In this document: positions 44,786 through 55,823 of the stretch, in pieces | Layout of the letters: each line of letters starts with the position of its first letter | Position numbering within the stretch: the stretch's first letter is position 1 | From: Corydoras sp. C115 | Lineage: Eukaryota > Chordata > Actinopteri > Siluriformes > Callichthyidae | Direction of reading: 5' to 3' | Assembly (NCBI GenBank): GCA_019802505.1 | Contig: JAFMOC010000766.1 | Coordinates: 27,501 to 91,500 of the forward strand | DNA: 64,000 nucleotides | The notes under the pieces: generated by a model | Database searches by the model: none | The model's input: the letters and a program-made list of their open reading frames with translations, nothing else | Told to the model about the DNA's origin: nothing | Translations under genes and position numbers: made by a program

Positions 44786-45060
44786 AACCATGCCGCCTAC
44801 ATAAACCATGATTTTGCATTTATTTTAATTAACTGGACGTATGCGAATGTATACTTCCCCAAACTCTTTACTACCTGTTTTGTTTTTATGAGATTCAGAG
44901 ATGGCCTCCTGACCTCCAGCAGAGGGAGCTGGAGGTGATGGAGATGAAGATGCTGTGATTTTTATTGATGATGATGATGAAGATGATGAAGATGATGATG
45001 ATGAAGATGAAGATGATTAGAAATGAATTTATTTATTGATGTCAGAAGCAAGAAAAATGT
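44786..45060. other. Unique interval with (GAT)n run
   Basis: GATGATGATGAAGATGATG-type repeats at 44940-45015. No gene. Confidence 0.4.
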
Positions 45061-46240
45061 TGAAGAGTAAGGATGAGCTAGAGTTTGATTAGAACCACAT
45101 TGGGATGTCTGGACGTTCTTCATCAGAGCATCTCCAGAACCGCAGCTCTTGTGGGGTGGTCCCGGTCTGCGGTGCTCAGCATCCATCATGATTGGTCCAG
45201 TGGTGAACCAGTGACCGGGTCATGGGGGATCACGATGCCCATGGGGAGTGAAGGCTGGATCGTGTGTTCTGATCCAACAGACTGATCTCCTGTAGATCAG
45301 ATTAGTGGAGATGTTCTCCGGTTCTGATAGAACGGTGTCAGATACACAGAGCAGTCCTGGGGACCATGCTGACCGCTGTCCAGTGCTACAGCAAGTGTAA
45401 CATCATGACTACCGGGGGGGGGGGGTGTATTAAATTAGGCACGTGAACGTTCTCTAGAACCACGGTCGAGATGTTCTGGGTCTGAGCATGTCCAGAACCG
45501 CAGCTCTTGTGGGGTGTTCCCGGTCTGCGGTGCTCAGCATCCATCATGATTGGTCCAGTGGTGAACCAGTGACAGGGTCATGGGGGGTCATGATGCCCAT
45601 GGGTGTGTTCTAATCCAACAGTCTGATCTCCTGTAGATCAGATTAGTGGAGATGTTCTCCGGTTCTGATAGAACGGTGTCAGATACACAGAGCAGTCAGG
45701 GGGACCATGCTGACCGCTGTCCAGTGCTGAAGGAGACAACATGAAGCTGAAAGCAGGGGGTCTGCTCTGATGACATCATGTGGATGGTCAGTTTATCTGA
45801 GGAGCTCATGGTACCAGGATGCACTATGGGATGAAGGCGACCTGGTGGAGGCGGTGTGTTCCTCAGAGGAACGTTCCACTGGGAGACCTCGTGTCCTGCA
45901 TCCATGTGGCTGTTCCATTGACTCCACCCACCTGATCGTTATTACACACCATCTTCACCCGTTCATGGAGACGGTAGCCCTGGTGGGTGTGGCCTCTTTC
46001 AGCTCCTGATATAAAACCAAATGGTTCTGGATGGTCTGAGAAGAACAACCACCAGTTGGTGGTGTTAACTCGGCCTCCTAAATCTCCAGATCTCAATCCA
46101 GCTAGATTGAAGAAGATGTCTGATCCATGAGGCTCCACCTCCGTTAAATGTTCTGCAGGATTTCTTGGTGACATGCTACAGCTCACCTTCAGGGCTCTAG
46201 TGGAGAACATAGTCTCAATAGGGCTGGGTTGTTTTTGCAG
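45061..46240 (+). pseudogene. Decayed Tc1/mariner-type transposase with internal duplication
   Basis: Several frames hold pieces of a Tc1-like transposase in the right order. SISRTAALVGWSRSAVLSIH (about 45130) is the N-terminal helix-turn-helix region. VPGCTMG followed by a glycine-rich stretch and GDLVSCIHVAVPL (45810-45915) is mid-domain. PPKSPDLNPARLKKM (about 46072-46115) is the NSPDLNP motif near the end of the DDE domain. Stops and frameshifts separate them. The segment 45125-45360 is repeated at 45485-45705. The element cannot encode an active enzyme. Confidence 0.8.
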
Positions 46241-46308
46241 CAGACATGAGTCAATGCAATATTAGGAAGGTGGTCATGATGTGATATAATGTGTGTATGG
46301 AGGTGGTT

Positions 46309-46380
46309 TATGACATCACTATGACATCACAATGACATCACTATGACATCACTATGACATCACTATGACATCACAATGAC
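46309..46380. repeat. 11-bp tandem repeat ATGACATCACT, about 6 copies
   Basis: Units differ by one base (CACT or CACA). TGACATCA resembles a CRE/AP-1-type site. Confidence 0.9.
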
Positions 46381-46648
46381 CCACTTTTCAGTTACTTGTG
46401 CAACTTTGGTGGCTCTGCCGTTGTTCAAAGGTTGTAACACAACACACACCCATCCAATCAAAGAGGAGAAAATAGCCAAAGGGAGGTTATTGATTAGCTA
46501 CAGATTTAGCTTCAGTGTTTTCAAGGTGAACCTCGATGGATAACGATTCGGTCGTTAGCAGAGACCCCCCCACACTTCAGAACCCAGCCGCCATTCGACC
46601 TCATCTCTAAAGCATAAGATCAAATCAAAAGATTGATATCTAAAACCG
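46381..46648. other. Unique interval
   Basis: No repeats or genes recognised. Confidence 0.35.
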
Positions 46649-46649
46649 G

Positions 46650-46998
46650 GGCGGCATGGTGGACGTAGTGGTTGGCATGTTCTCCTCTCAGCGCTAGGGA
46701 TTCCCGGTTCCAATCCCAATCTGGGTGGAGTTTCCATGTTCTCCCCGTGTCCGCGTGGGTTTCCTCCGGGTTCTCCGCTTTCCTCCTACAGTCCAAAAAC
46801 ATGGATCAAGTCAATTGAATTCTCCAAATTGCCCCAAATAAAGTGTGTCTGTGTGAGTGAGTGTGTGTCCAGCGATAGATTGGCGTCCTGTCCTGGGTGT
46901 ATCTGCCCAGCGCCCGAGATGTTCCCCTGGATGGGCATGGGGAACCCCCCCCCCCCTGCCACCCTAGTAGAGGATAAAGCGGAAGATAATAGATGGAT
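46650..46998 (+). mobile_element. V-SINE, complete
   Basis: Head GGCGGCATGGTGGACGTAGT (A box altered), B box GGTTCCAATCCC (one change), (GATG) tail. Confidence 0.88.
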
Positions 46999-47013
46999 GG
47001 GTAATTACATCAG

Positions 47014-47675
47014 GGCGGCACGGTGGCTTAGAGGTTTAGCATGTTCTCCTCTCAGCTCTAGGGATTCCCGGTTCGAATCTCAATCTGGGCGGAGTTTCCA
47101 TGTTCTCCCCGTGTCCGCGTGGGTTTCCTCCGGGTTCTCCGGTTTCCTCCCACAGTCCAAAAACATGGACCAAGGTCAATTGTTCATCCATTATCTTCCA
47201 CTTTATCCTCTATTAGGGTCGCGGGGGGGGGGGGTTCCCCATGCCCATCCAGGGGAGAACGTCTCGGGCGCTGGGCAGATAGACACACACTCACTCACAC
47301 AGACACACTCTATATGGGGCAATTTGGAGAACTCAATTGACTTGATCCATGTTTTTGGACTGTGGGAGGAAACCGGAGAACCCGGAGGAAACCCACGCGG
47401 ACACGGGGAGAACATGGAAACTCCACCCAGATTGGGATTTGAACCGGGAATCCCTAGCGCTGAGAGGGGAACGTGCCAACCACTAAGCCACCATGCCGCC
47501 CTCAAGTTAATTGAATTCTCCAAATTGCCCCATATAGAGTGTGTCTGTGTGAGTGAGTGTGTGTCCAGTGATAGATTGGCGTCCTGTCCTGGGTGTATCT
47601 GCCCAGCGCCCGAGACGTTCTCCCCTGGATGGGCATGGAGAACCCCCCCACAACCCTAGTAGAGGTTAAAGCGGA
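47014..47675 (+). mobile_element. V-SINE split by a reverse V-SINE insertion
   Basis: The host copy is 47014-47182 plus 47503-47675. The insert at 47183-47502 is in reverse orientation. The target CAAGGTCAATTG (47171-47182) reappears as CAAGTTAATTG (47503-47513). The insert lost part of its CCAGGACAGGACGCC region (47281: AGACACACACTC). Confidence 0.9.
47183..47502 (-). mobile_element. Nested V-SINE (reverse)
   Basis: Tail TTCATCCATTATCTTCC at left and head GGCGGCATGGTGGCTTAGTG (minus) at right. Confidence 0.9.
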
Positions 47676-47763
47676 AGATGATAGATGGAAGATGGTCATT
47701 AATATGGAGTTTTATAAAGGGTTCCTAAACATTCCCAAAATGTTCTTTCCTGGATGAGCAAGG

Positions 47764-48330
47764 GTAACCTAACATACTGTGTACGTCCCCTTTACTCTGT
47801 TCTAATGGTCAGCACCCCAATAGTACCACCGCAGAGCAGGGGGTATTGGGTGGGTGCATTAGTCCTATCCCAGCAGTGTCACTGAGGTGGAGAACTGAAC
47901 CTAAAGCATTACATTTACATACAGCGCCCTCTGGAGCAGTCAGGGTTAAGGGTCTTACTCAAGAACCCACATTGGTACCTTCAGTGGACCGGGATTTGAA
48001 CCCACAACCTTCAGATTGATAGTCCACCACCTTAAACACTGAGCTACCAAACCCTGTGTACGTCCCCTTTACTCGGTTCTAATGGTCAGGACCCCAATAG
48101 TACCACCACAGAGCAGGGGTTATTGGGTGGGGGCATTAGTCCTATCCCAGCAGCAGGGTCCTCATTAGTAATCTTTGGTGGTCTCAGGGTTTGAACCCCA
48201 ACATTTAAATTGATAGCTCAACACCCATCACCCTCACCACTGACCTACTGCACCCTGCTGGTTTGGAATTGGAATTGGCACCGGGATAGGCTTCAGCAAT
48301 AAACTAACCCACTTAAGTTCCACTTAAAGT
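47764..48330. mobile_element. MITE half, tRNA-type SINE and second SINE-like unit, inverted relative to 35.2-36.5 kb
   Basis: MITE sequence (ACTGTGTACGTCCCCTTTAC) occurs at 47775-47890 and 48055-48160. A reverse 26802-family SINE lies at 47908-48056, and a reverse GGTTCAAACCC-type SINE-like unit at 48164-48262. Confidence 0.75.
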
Positions 48331-48332
48331 AA

Positions 48333-48685
48333 AGATGGACTTTGTAGTTCTCCAATTCCATTCTGTAGTGCATCTGTGTGTGTTCTACAGTACATACTGT
48401 GTACGTCCCCTTTACTCTGTTCTAATGGTCAGGACCCCAATAGTACCACCACAGAGCAGGGGGTATTGGGTGGGGGCATTAGTCCTATCCCAGCAGTGTC
48501 ACTGAGGTGGAGAACTGAAACTTCAGCAGCACTGCTGCACTAGAACCCCAGAACGTAGACAAGAAACAATCCACCACCCAAATGATACCTGTTCTGCGAT
48601 GGTGCTGACCAACAGAGAACAGAGAACCAACAACAAGAACACAGATGGACTACAGTCTGGAATTATAAAACTACAAAGTCCATCT
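48333..48685. mobile_element. MITE-like inverted-repeat element, uninterrupted copy (353 bp)
   Basis: The left terminal repeat starts AGATGGACTTTGTAGTTCTC and the right one ends AACTACAAAGTCCATCT. No SINE is inserted, so this is a good reference for the interrupted copies. A small deletion is seen near 48551 (CCCCAGAACGTAGAC). Confidence 0.88.
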
Positions 48686-48849
48686 TTATGGTAAGTGGAG
48701 GACATGGAGGATGGAGTAAGAAGGGGGCGTGGCCTAACTTCAGACTGGTGCAGTACAGTTCCATTACTCCTTTAATGCTTTAGTGTTCATCCTTATAAGT
48801 GCAACAGAGTGAATGACCCTGAGTGCCAAATATGGGCGTGTTCATCTAT

Positions 48850-48863
48850 ATATATATATACCG

Positions 48864-48931
<68 letters not shown>
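48850..48931. repeat. (TA)n/(GT)n microsatellite
   Basis: TATATATA then about 66 bp of GTGTGT. Confidence 0.95.
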
Positions 48932-48932
<1 letters not shown>

Positions 48933-48939
48933 CTGCGTG

Positions 48940-49455
48940 TCTGTAACTTGTGAGCTTCCAATCTATGCCAGTTATCTCCAGTCACATGACCAGCCTGGCA
49001 GGATGTGGTCGCCTAGCAACCGTCCTCTTCTCACCCCCCCCCCCAACCCATCCCCAGCCCCCTCTCCCCACACGTCCCTCCATCCATTCCTCTGCTGTTT
49101 CTTTCCTCCAGGTCCTTATTTATGGATGTGATCGGAACGGGGGGAACGTACAGGTTCTAAAATTAACCCCTCGCCTCGTTCGGCCCGGCCCGGTCCACGC
49201 CCCCCCCCCCCCCCCCCACACACACACACCCACCCGCCCGGATTCGGCTCGATGTCACGACTCATTCATGGGGGGGGGGGGGGCTGGACGAGGGGAAAGT
49301 CGAGGTGGTGGACTGTGGACCTCTGAGAACGCAGGAGGCCTGAACGTTCTAACAGCCCGGTTCTAATCCCCGTTAATGACGGAGGAGCAGGGGCGTCGTT
49401 AGAGCTGGCCGTTGGGGGTTATTGCCCCGGGTGTTTTGTCAGTTGCCCCGGATCA
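48940..49455. other. Unique interval with C- and G-runs
   Basis: C-runs occur at 49037-49045 and 49201-49217, and a G-run at 49271-49283. A weak exon-like segment (CTTTCCTCCAG at 49112, then an open stretch) has no recognisable product. An X-box-like string, GTCGCCTAGCAAC, lies at 49008-49020. Confidence 0.35.
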
Positions 49456-49457
49456 AA

Positions 49458-50204
49458 TGAGAGTGTGTGTGTGTGTGTGTGTGAGTGTGTGTGTGAGTGT
49501 GTGTGAGTGTGTGAGTGTGTGTGAGTGTCTGTGTGTGTGTGTGTGTGACTATGTGTGAGTGTGTGTGTGTTTGAGTGAGTGTGTGAGTGGGTGGGTGAGT
49601 GAGTGTGAGTGTTTGTGTGTGTGTGTGAGTGCGTGGGTGAGTGAGTGTGTGTGAGTGAGTGAGTGTGAGTGTGTGTGAGAGTGTGTGTGTGTGTGAGTGT
49701 GAGTGTGTGTGTGAGTGTGTGTGAGTGTGTGTGAGTGTGTGTGAGTGTCTGTGTGTGTGTGTGTGTGACTATGTGTGAGTGTGTGTGTTTGAGTGAGTGT
49801 GTGAGTGGGTGGGTGAGTGAGTGTGTGTGTATGTGAGTGTGTGTGTGTGTGTGTGTGTGAGTGTGTGTGTGTAAGTGTGAGTGTGTGTGTGAGTGTGACT
49901 ATGTGTGAGTGTGTGTGTTTGAGTGAGTGTGTGAGTGGTGGGTGAGTGAGTGTGTGTGAGTGAGTGTGTGTGTATGTGAGTGTGTGTGAGTGAGTGTGTG
50001 TGTATGTGAGTGTGTGTGTGTGTGTGTGTGTGTGAGTGAGTGAGTGAGTGTGTGTGAGTGAGTGTGTGAGTGTGTGTGTGTTAGTGTGTGTGTGTGTGTG
50101 TGTGAGTGAGTGAGTGAGTGTGTGTGAGTGAGTGAGTGTGAGTGTGTGTGAGTGTCTGTGTGTGTGTGAGTGTGTGTGAGTGAGTGTGTGTGTGTGAGTG
50201 AGTG
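49458..50204. repeat. Degenerate (GT)n/(GAGT)n array, about 750 bp
   Basis: GTGTGTGT alternates with GAGTGAGTG and GTGGGTGGGTGAG. A block of about 240-250 bp containing GACTATGTGTGAGTGTGTGT recurs at about 49547, 49768 and 49895. Long THTHSLTHTH-type minus-strand frames are repeat artefacts. Confidence 0.93.
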
Positions 50205-50214
50205 CCACTCACAC

Positions 50215-50547
50215 CGGCACGGTGGCTTAGTGGTTGGCATGTTCTCCTCTCAGCACTAGGGATTCCCGGTTCGAATCCCCATCTGGGTGGAGTGTCCATG
50301 TTCTCCCCGTGTCCGCGTGGGTTTCCTCCGGGTTCTCTGGTTTCCTCCGACAGTCCAAAAACATGGATCAAGTCAATTGAGTTCTCCAAATTGCCCCATA
50401 TAGAGTGTGTCTGTGTGAGCGAGTGTGTGTCCAGTGATAGATTGGCGTCCTGTCCTGGGTGTATCTGCCCAGCGCCCAAGACGTTCTCCCCTGGATGGGC
50501 ATGGGGACCCCCCCCCCCCCCCCCGCGACCCTAATAGAGGATAAAAT
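50215..50547 (+). mobile_element. V-SINE, near complete
   Basis: Head CGGCACGGTGGCTTAGTGG, B box intact, 20-nt C-tract, tail reduced to GAGGATAAAATAAATG. Confidence 0.9.
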
Positions 50548-51060
50548 AAATGATCAAACTAAATGAATGCAACAACAGTTTGCAAAATGGATAAATACCC
50601 TCATGAAAGGGCAATTTTTAAAGAGGACAGAGGGGGCATAAGGGACCTGGGCTAAAGCCCCTGATGTTTCTAAGCCCTAAACCCCCCCCCCCCTGCGGAG
50701 AACCATTACTTAGTGATGTGTGAGGATTACGTTCCGTATCGAATGACCTCAATCGGTGACACTGACGGATTATTGCCGCTTGAGTTGACCGTTTGGTTCT
50801 GATGCTGGAACCTGGATTAATAATCTGCATGGTGCAGACGGCGTCCTGTTCTAGACTCACTGTCCGTCTCGGTTCCACCGATCAGATCGATGGACCGTGG
50901 AGTCCCACACTTACGTTCTGTTTCTCCACATCTACTTTAGTATGTTCTCCTGATCTGTTTTGCAGGTATTAGCGTGGTGGATGATGCTCAGTACTGCAGT
51001 GATGCTGCCATGGTTCTCTGCTTTCATTCCACAGTCCAAAAGCAAGGATTCAAGGTGAAC
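50548..51060. other. Unique interval
   Basis: No gene recognised. The GGGGGCATAAGGGACCTGGG and GCTAAAGCCCC segments may be old transposon sequence. Confidence 0.35.
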
Positions 51061-51089
51061 TGGTTGCTCTAAATTTGCCCTATATTATA

Positions 51090-52445
51090 TGTGTGGGGTG
51101 GTTGGCAAGTTCTCCTCTCAACGCTGGGGATTCCAGGTTGAATCCCAATCTAGGTGGAGTTTCCATGTTCTCCCTGTGTCCGCGTGGGTTATCTCCGGGT
51201 TCTCCGGTTTCCTCCCACAGTCCAAAAACATGGATCAAAATCAATCGAAGGCTCCAAATTGCCCCATATAGAGTGTGTGTGTGTGAGTGAGTGTGTGTCC
51301 AGTGATAGATTGCCCCCCTGTCCTGGGTGTATCTGCCCAGCGCCCGAAACGTTCTCCCCTGGATGGACATGGGGATATGTGTCCAATTAAACAGAACAGA
51401 CAGTTCTTTAATGTAATCCTTAATTAAAGGGTATGACTTTCCTGTAGGGCGGCACGGTGGCTTAGTGGTTGGCATGTTCTCCTCTCAGCGCGGTTCGAAT
51501 CCCCATCTGGGTGGAGTTTCCATGTTCTCCCCGTGTCCGCGTGGGTTATCTCCGGGTTCTCCGGTTTCCTCCCACAGTCCAAAAACATGGATCAAATTCA
51601 ATCGAAGGCTCCAAATTGCCCCATATAGAGTGTGTGTGTGTGAGTGAGTGTGTGTCCAGTGATAGATTGCCCCCCTGTCCTGGGTGTATCTGCCCAGCGC
51701 CCGAAACGTTCTCCCCTGGATGGACATGGGGATATGTGTCCAATTAAACAGAACAGACAGTTCTTTAATGTAATCCTTAATTAAAGGGTATGACTTTCCT
51801 GTAGGGCGGCACGGTGGCTTAGTGGTTGGCATGTTCTCCTCTCAGCGCGGTTCGAATCCCCATCTGGGTGGAGTTTCCACATTCTCCCCGTGTCCGCGTG
51901 GGTTTCCTCCGGGTTCTCCGGTTTCCTCCCACAGTCCAAAAACATGGATCAAAGTCAATCGAAGGCTCCAAATTGCCCCATATAAAGTGTGTGTGTGTGT
52001 GTGAGTGAGTGTGTGCCCAGCGATAGATTGCCCCCCTGTCCTGGGTGTATCTGCCCAGCGCCCGAAACGTTCTCCCCTGGATGGACATGGGGATATGTGT
52101 CCAATTAAACAGAACAGACAGTTCTTTAATGTAATCCTTAATTAAAGGGTATGACTTTCCTGTAGGGCGGCACGGTGGCTTAGTGGTTGGCATGTTCTCC
52201 TCTCAGCGCGGTTCGAATCCCCATCTGGGTGGAGTTTCCACGTTCTCCCCGTGTCCGCGTGGGTTTCCTCCGGGTTCTCCGGTTTGCTCCCACAGTCCAA
52301 AAATTGAGTCAAGGTCAAAAATTGGAAAAATTGGACTCAAGGTCAATTGAGTTCTCCAAATGGCCCCATATAGAGTGTGTATGTGTGTGTGTGAGTGAGC
52401 GTGTGTTCAGTGATAGATTGCCCCCCTGTCCTGGGTCTATCTGCC
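51090..52445 (+). repeat. Tandem array of a 357-361-bp unit containing a V-SINE (3 full copies plus a diverged fourth)
   Basis: The unit is a V-SINE missing its tail plus a unique segment (ATGTGTCCAATTAAACAGAA, CAGTTCTTTAATGTAATCC, GGTATGACTTTCCTGTAGG). SINE heads lie at 51448, 51805 and 52166, after a related but headless first copy from 51090. In the repeated copies the head reads straight from CTCTCAGCGC to GGTTCGAATCCC, missing about 14 bp of the SINE. That shared deletion proves duplication rather than separate insertions. Confidence 0.93.
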
Positions 52446-52838
52446 GCCCACGGATCAAACCCTGTATGGTGTTATAAGGGGAGTGCTGGCGCCACCATGT
52501 GAAAGCATCGAGAGGAAATGGATCCCTGTCTCTTTAAACTCTCGTCGGGCGGAAGAGCCAATCAGAATGGAGATGCTCTTGAGGATGACCTTGCTGAGTG
52601 ACCTTGTTTAAACAGAAAACGGTGCGAGAGGGAGTACGGGGCGGCGTGACGTGAGGGAGTGATACAGGAGTGAGGTGAAGGACACGTCTCGGTCCACTTC
52701 ATTCCCCCATGATGCATCAGCTCCACACCTGTCCTCCAAGCCACAGTCCACAGACAGGGAGAGACACGGTTTGAGGACATTCACGTCATTTCATTTAATT
52801 GTATGTTATATAATATCTCACCGGACGGAGGGTTAAAT
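52446..52838. other. Unique interval
   Basis: No repeat or gene recognised. The CGGATCAAACCCTGTATGG border marks the end of the last array unit. Confidence 0.35.
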
Positions 52839-52912
52839 CCTCCACACGTAACCCTTCCCATGTTCTCCCCGTGTCCCCGTGGGTTTCCTCAGGGTTCTCC
52901 GGTTTCTTCCCA

Positions 52913-52972
52913 TCCATCCATCCATCCATCCATCCATCCATTATCTTCCACTTTATCCTCTATTAGGGTCAT

Positions 52973-53040
<68 letters not shown>

Positions 53041-54465
53041 CCCCATGCCCATCCAGGAGAGAACGTTTCGGGCGCTGGGCAGATACACCCAGGACAGGGG
53101 GGCAATCTATCACTGGACACTCACTCACTCATTCACACAGACACACTCTATATGGGGCAATTTGGAGAACTCAATTGACTTGATCCATGTTTCATGTTTT
53201 TGGACTGTGGGAGGAAACCGGAGAACCCAGAGGAAACCCACGTGGACACGGGGAGGACATGGAAACTCCACCCAGATTGGGGATTCGAACCGGGAATCCC
53301 TAGAGCTGAGAGGAGAACATGCCAACCACTAAAGCACTGTGCAGCCCTTCCAGGAGAATATCCATCCATCCATTATCTTCCACTTTATCCTCTATTAGGG
53401 TCGTGGGGGGGGGGGGGGAGGTTCCCCATGCCCATCCTGAGGAGAACGTCTCGGGCGCTGGGCAGATACACCCAGGACAGGGGGGCAATCCATCACTGGG
53501 CACACACTCACTCACACAGACACACTCTATATGGGGCAATTTGGAGAACTCAATTGACTTGATCCATGTTTCATGTTTTTAGACTGTGGGAGGAAACCGG
53601 AGAACCCCGAGGAAACCCACGTGGACACGGGGAGGACATGGAAACTCCACCCAGATGGAGATTCAAACTGGGAATCCCTAGAGCTGAGAGGAGAACATGC
53701 TAAACCACTAAAGCACCGTGCCGCCCTTCCAGGAGAATATCCATCCATCCATTATCTTCCGCTTTATCCTATATTAGGGTCACGGGGGGGGGGGGGGGGT
53801 TCCCGATGCCCATCCAGAGGAGAACGTTTCGGGCGCTGGGCAGATACACCCAGGACAGGGGGGCAATCCATCACTGGGCACACACTCACTCACACAGGCA
53901 CACTCTATATGGGGCAATTTGGAGAACTCAATTGACTTGATCCATGTTTCATGTTTTTGGACTGTGGGAGGAAACCGGAGAACCCAGAGGAAACCCACGT
54001 GGACACGGGGAGGACATGGAAACTCCACCCAGATGGAGATTCAAACCGGGAATCCCTAGAGCTGAGAGGAGAACATGCTAAACCACTAAAGCACCGTGCC
54101 GCCCTTCCAGGAGAATATCCATCCATCCATTATCTTCCGCTTTATCCTATATTAGGGTCGCGGGGGGGGGGGGTTCCCCATGGCCATCCAGAGGAGAACG
54201 TTTCGGGCGCTGGGCAGATACACCCAGGACAGGGGGGCAATCCATCACTGGACACTCATTCACACAGACACACTCTATATGGGGCAATTTGGAGAACTCA
54301 ATTGACTTGATCCATGTTTTTGGACTGTGGGAGGAAACCGGAGAACCCGGAGGAAACCCACGCGGACACGGGGAGAACATGGAAACTCCACCCAGATGGG
54401 GATTCGAACCGGGAATCCCTAGAGCTGAGAGGAGAACATGCTAACCACTAAGCCACCGTGCCGGT
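52913..54465 (-). repeat. Tandem array of reverse V-SINEs, 378-379-bp unit (four copies)
   Basis: Copies are about 52913-53347, 53358-53725, 53737-54104 and 54115-54463. The linker CCTTCCAGGAGAATATCCAT recurs at about 53346, 53725 and 54103. Copies 1-3 share the private duplication CATGTTTCATGTTTTT (an extra CATGTTT), so they are products of tandem duplication. Copy 4 lacks it. Confidence 0.92.
52974..53038. repeat. Extreme poly-G tract (about 64 nt with one T)
   Basis: It is the complement of the V-SINE internal C-tract in the first array copy, expanded to more than ten times its shortest form elsewhere in the window. Confidence 0.9.
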
Positions 54466-54589
54466 AGGACAGCCATGTAGAGATATTTAAGAAATGGAAA
54501 AACAACTGGAAAACTATATGTGAGTCCATTAGGGGGCGTCCTGCAGGACCGCCAGTCCAATTAATATTCAGGTTCCATCCAGTATTCGT

Positions 54590-55018
54590 CGGCAGAACCA
54601 TGGATGAAGGTCTGACCTCTGGGAAGCCGGTCACACCTCAAAAGAAATCGACAAAGGAAGGCAAGTGAAGCACAGATGTCCTCTTTATTAAGGACGACCC
54701 GGAGGAACATAACCAGAACTTTACACAATGACCTCCTACTGTCGTTCTGCATACTGACTCTGGCCTACAGAACCATTTCTGGATCTGCCCCCTCCGACCT
54801 TCACTCTATCTTTTCAAAACACACTCCGACTCGTTCACTTTGCTCCGGTGATGATCGCCGCCTGGTGGTTCCACCTCACCGAGGAGCTGATTCTCACTCC
54901 TTGGCGTTCCCCACTGCAAAATGGTGGAACCATCTTCCCAACTCTGTCTGTAAGGCAGAATCACTAAACAGTTTTAAGAAACTACTGAAGACGCATCTCT
55001 TTAACAAATAACTGTTGT
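54590..55018 (+). pseudogene. 3' end of a LINE reverse-transcriptase ORF (L2/CR1-Rex type)
   Basis: The frame open from 54676 to a stop at 55009-55011 reads through LAYRTISGSAPSDLHSIFSK, then DDRRLVVPPHRGA, and ends NSFKKLLKTHLFNK. This is the familiar C-terminus of L2/CR1-like LINE ORF2 proteins (assembly of the W-N-x-L-P and SLxxFKxxLKTHLF motifs). The catalytic YADD region is not present, so only the last 110 codons remain. Confidence 0.75.
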
Positions 55019-55104
55019 AGAAAGAAGAAAAAAAAAAAAATGGGGGGGGGGGGGGCACAGCATCGAATAACAATCAGGTTTACAGTATAGTTGGTTCTCT
55101 CCAT

Positions 55105-55823
55105 GGCGGCACAGTGGCTTAGTGGTTGGCACGTTCTCCTCTCAGCGCTAGGGATTTCCGGTTCGAATCCCCATCTGGGTGGAGTTTCCATGTTCTCCCC
55201 GTGTCTGCATGGGATTCCTCCAGGTTCTCCGGTTTCCTCCCACAGTCCAAAAACATGGATCAAGTCAATTGAATTCTCAAAAATTGCCCCATATAGAGTG
55301 TGTATGTGTGAGTGAGTGTGTGCCCAGCGATAGATTGGCGCCCTGTCCTGGGTGTATCTGCCCAGCGCCCGAGACGTTCTCCCCTGGATGGGCATGGGGA
55401 ACCCCCCCCCCGCGACCCTAATAGAGGATAAAGCGGGAGATAATGAATGAATGAATGGTTTTCTCCATGGCGGCACAGTGGCTTAGTGTTTAGCATGTTC
55501 TCCTCTCAGCGCTAGGGATTCCCGGTTCGAATCCCCATCTGGGTGGAGTTTCCATGTTCTCCCCGTGTCTGCGTGGGTTTCCTCTGGGTTCTCCGGTTTC
55601 CTCCCACAGTCCAAAAACATGGATCAAGTCAATTGAATTCTCAAAAATTGCCCCATATAGAGTGTGTCTGTGTGAGTGAGTGTGTGTGCAGCGATGGATT
55701 GGCGCCCTGTCCTGGGTGTATCTGCCCAGCACCCGAAATGTTCTCTCCTGGATGGGCATGGGGAACCCCCCCCCGCGACCCTAATAGAGGATAAAGCGGG
55801 AGATAATGAATGAATGAATGAAT
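55105..55823 (+). mobile_element. Two V-SINEs head-to-tail inside the LINE 3' region, three target copies
   Basis: Copy 1 is 55105-55456 and copy 2 is 55469-55823. The target GGTTCTCTCCAT/GGTTTTCTCCAT occurs at 55093-55104, 55457-55468 and 55824-55835. Both copies are full length with the A-box variant CAGTGGCTTAGTG and a (GAAT)n tail. Confidence 0.95.

Noticed and set aside
49112..49160. Acceptor-like CTTTCCTCCAG followed by a short open stretch
   Set aside because: No donor with a fitting phase and no recognisable protein. The surrounding sequence is homopolymer-rich.
49549..50240. His/Thr-rich minus-strand frames (THTHSHTLTH), possible metal-binding protein
   Set aside because: Translation of a (GT)n/(GAGT)n array with no unique sequence.
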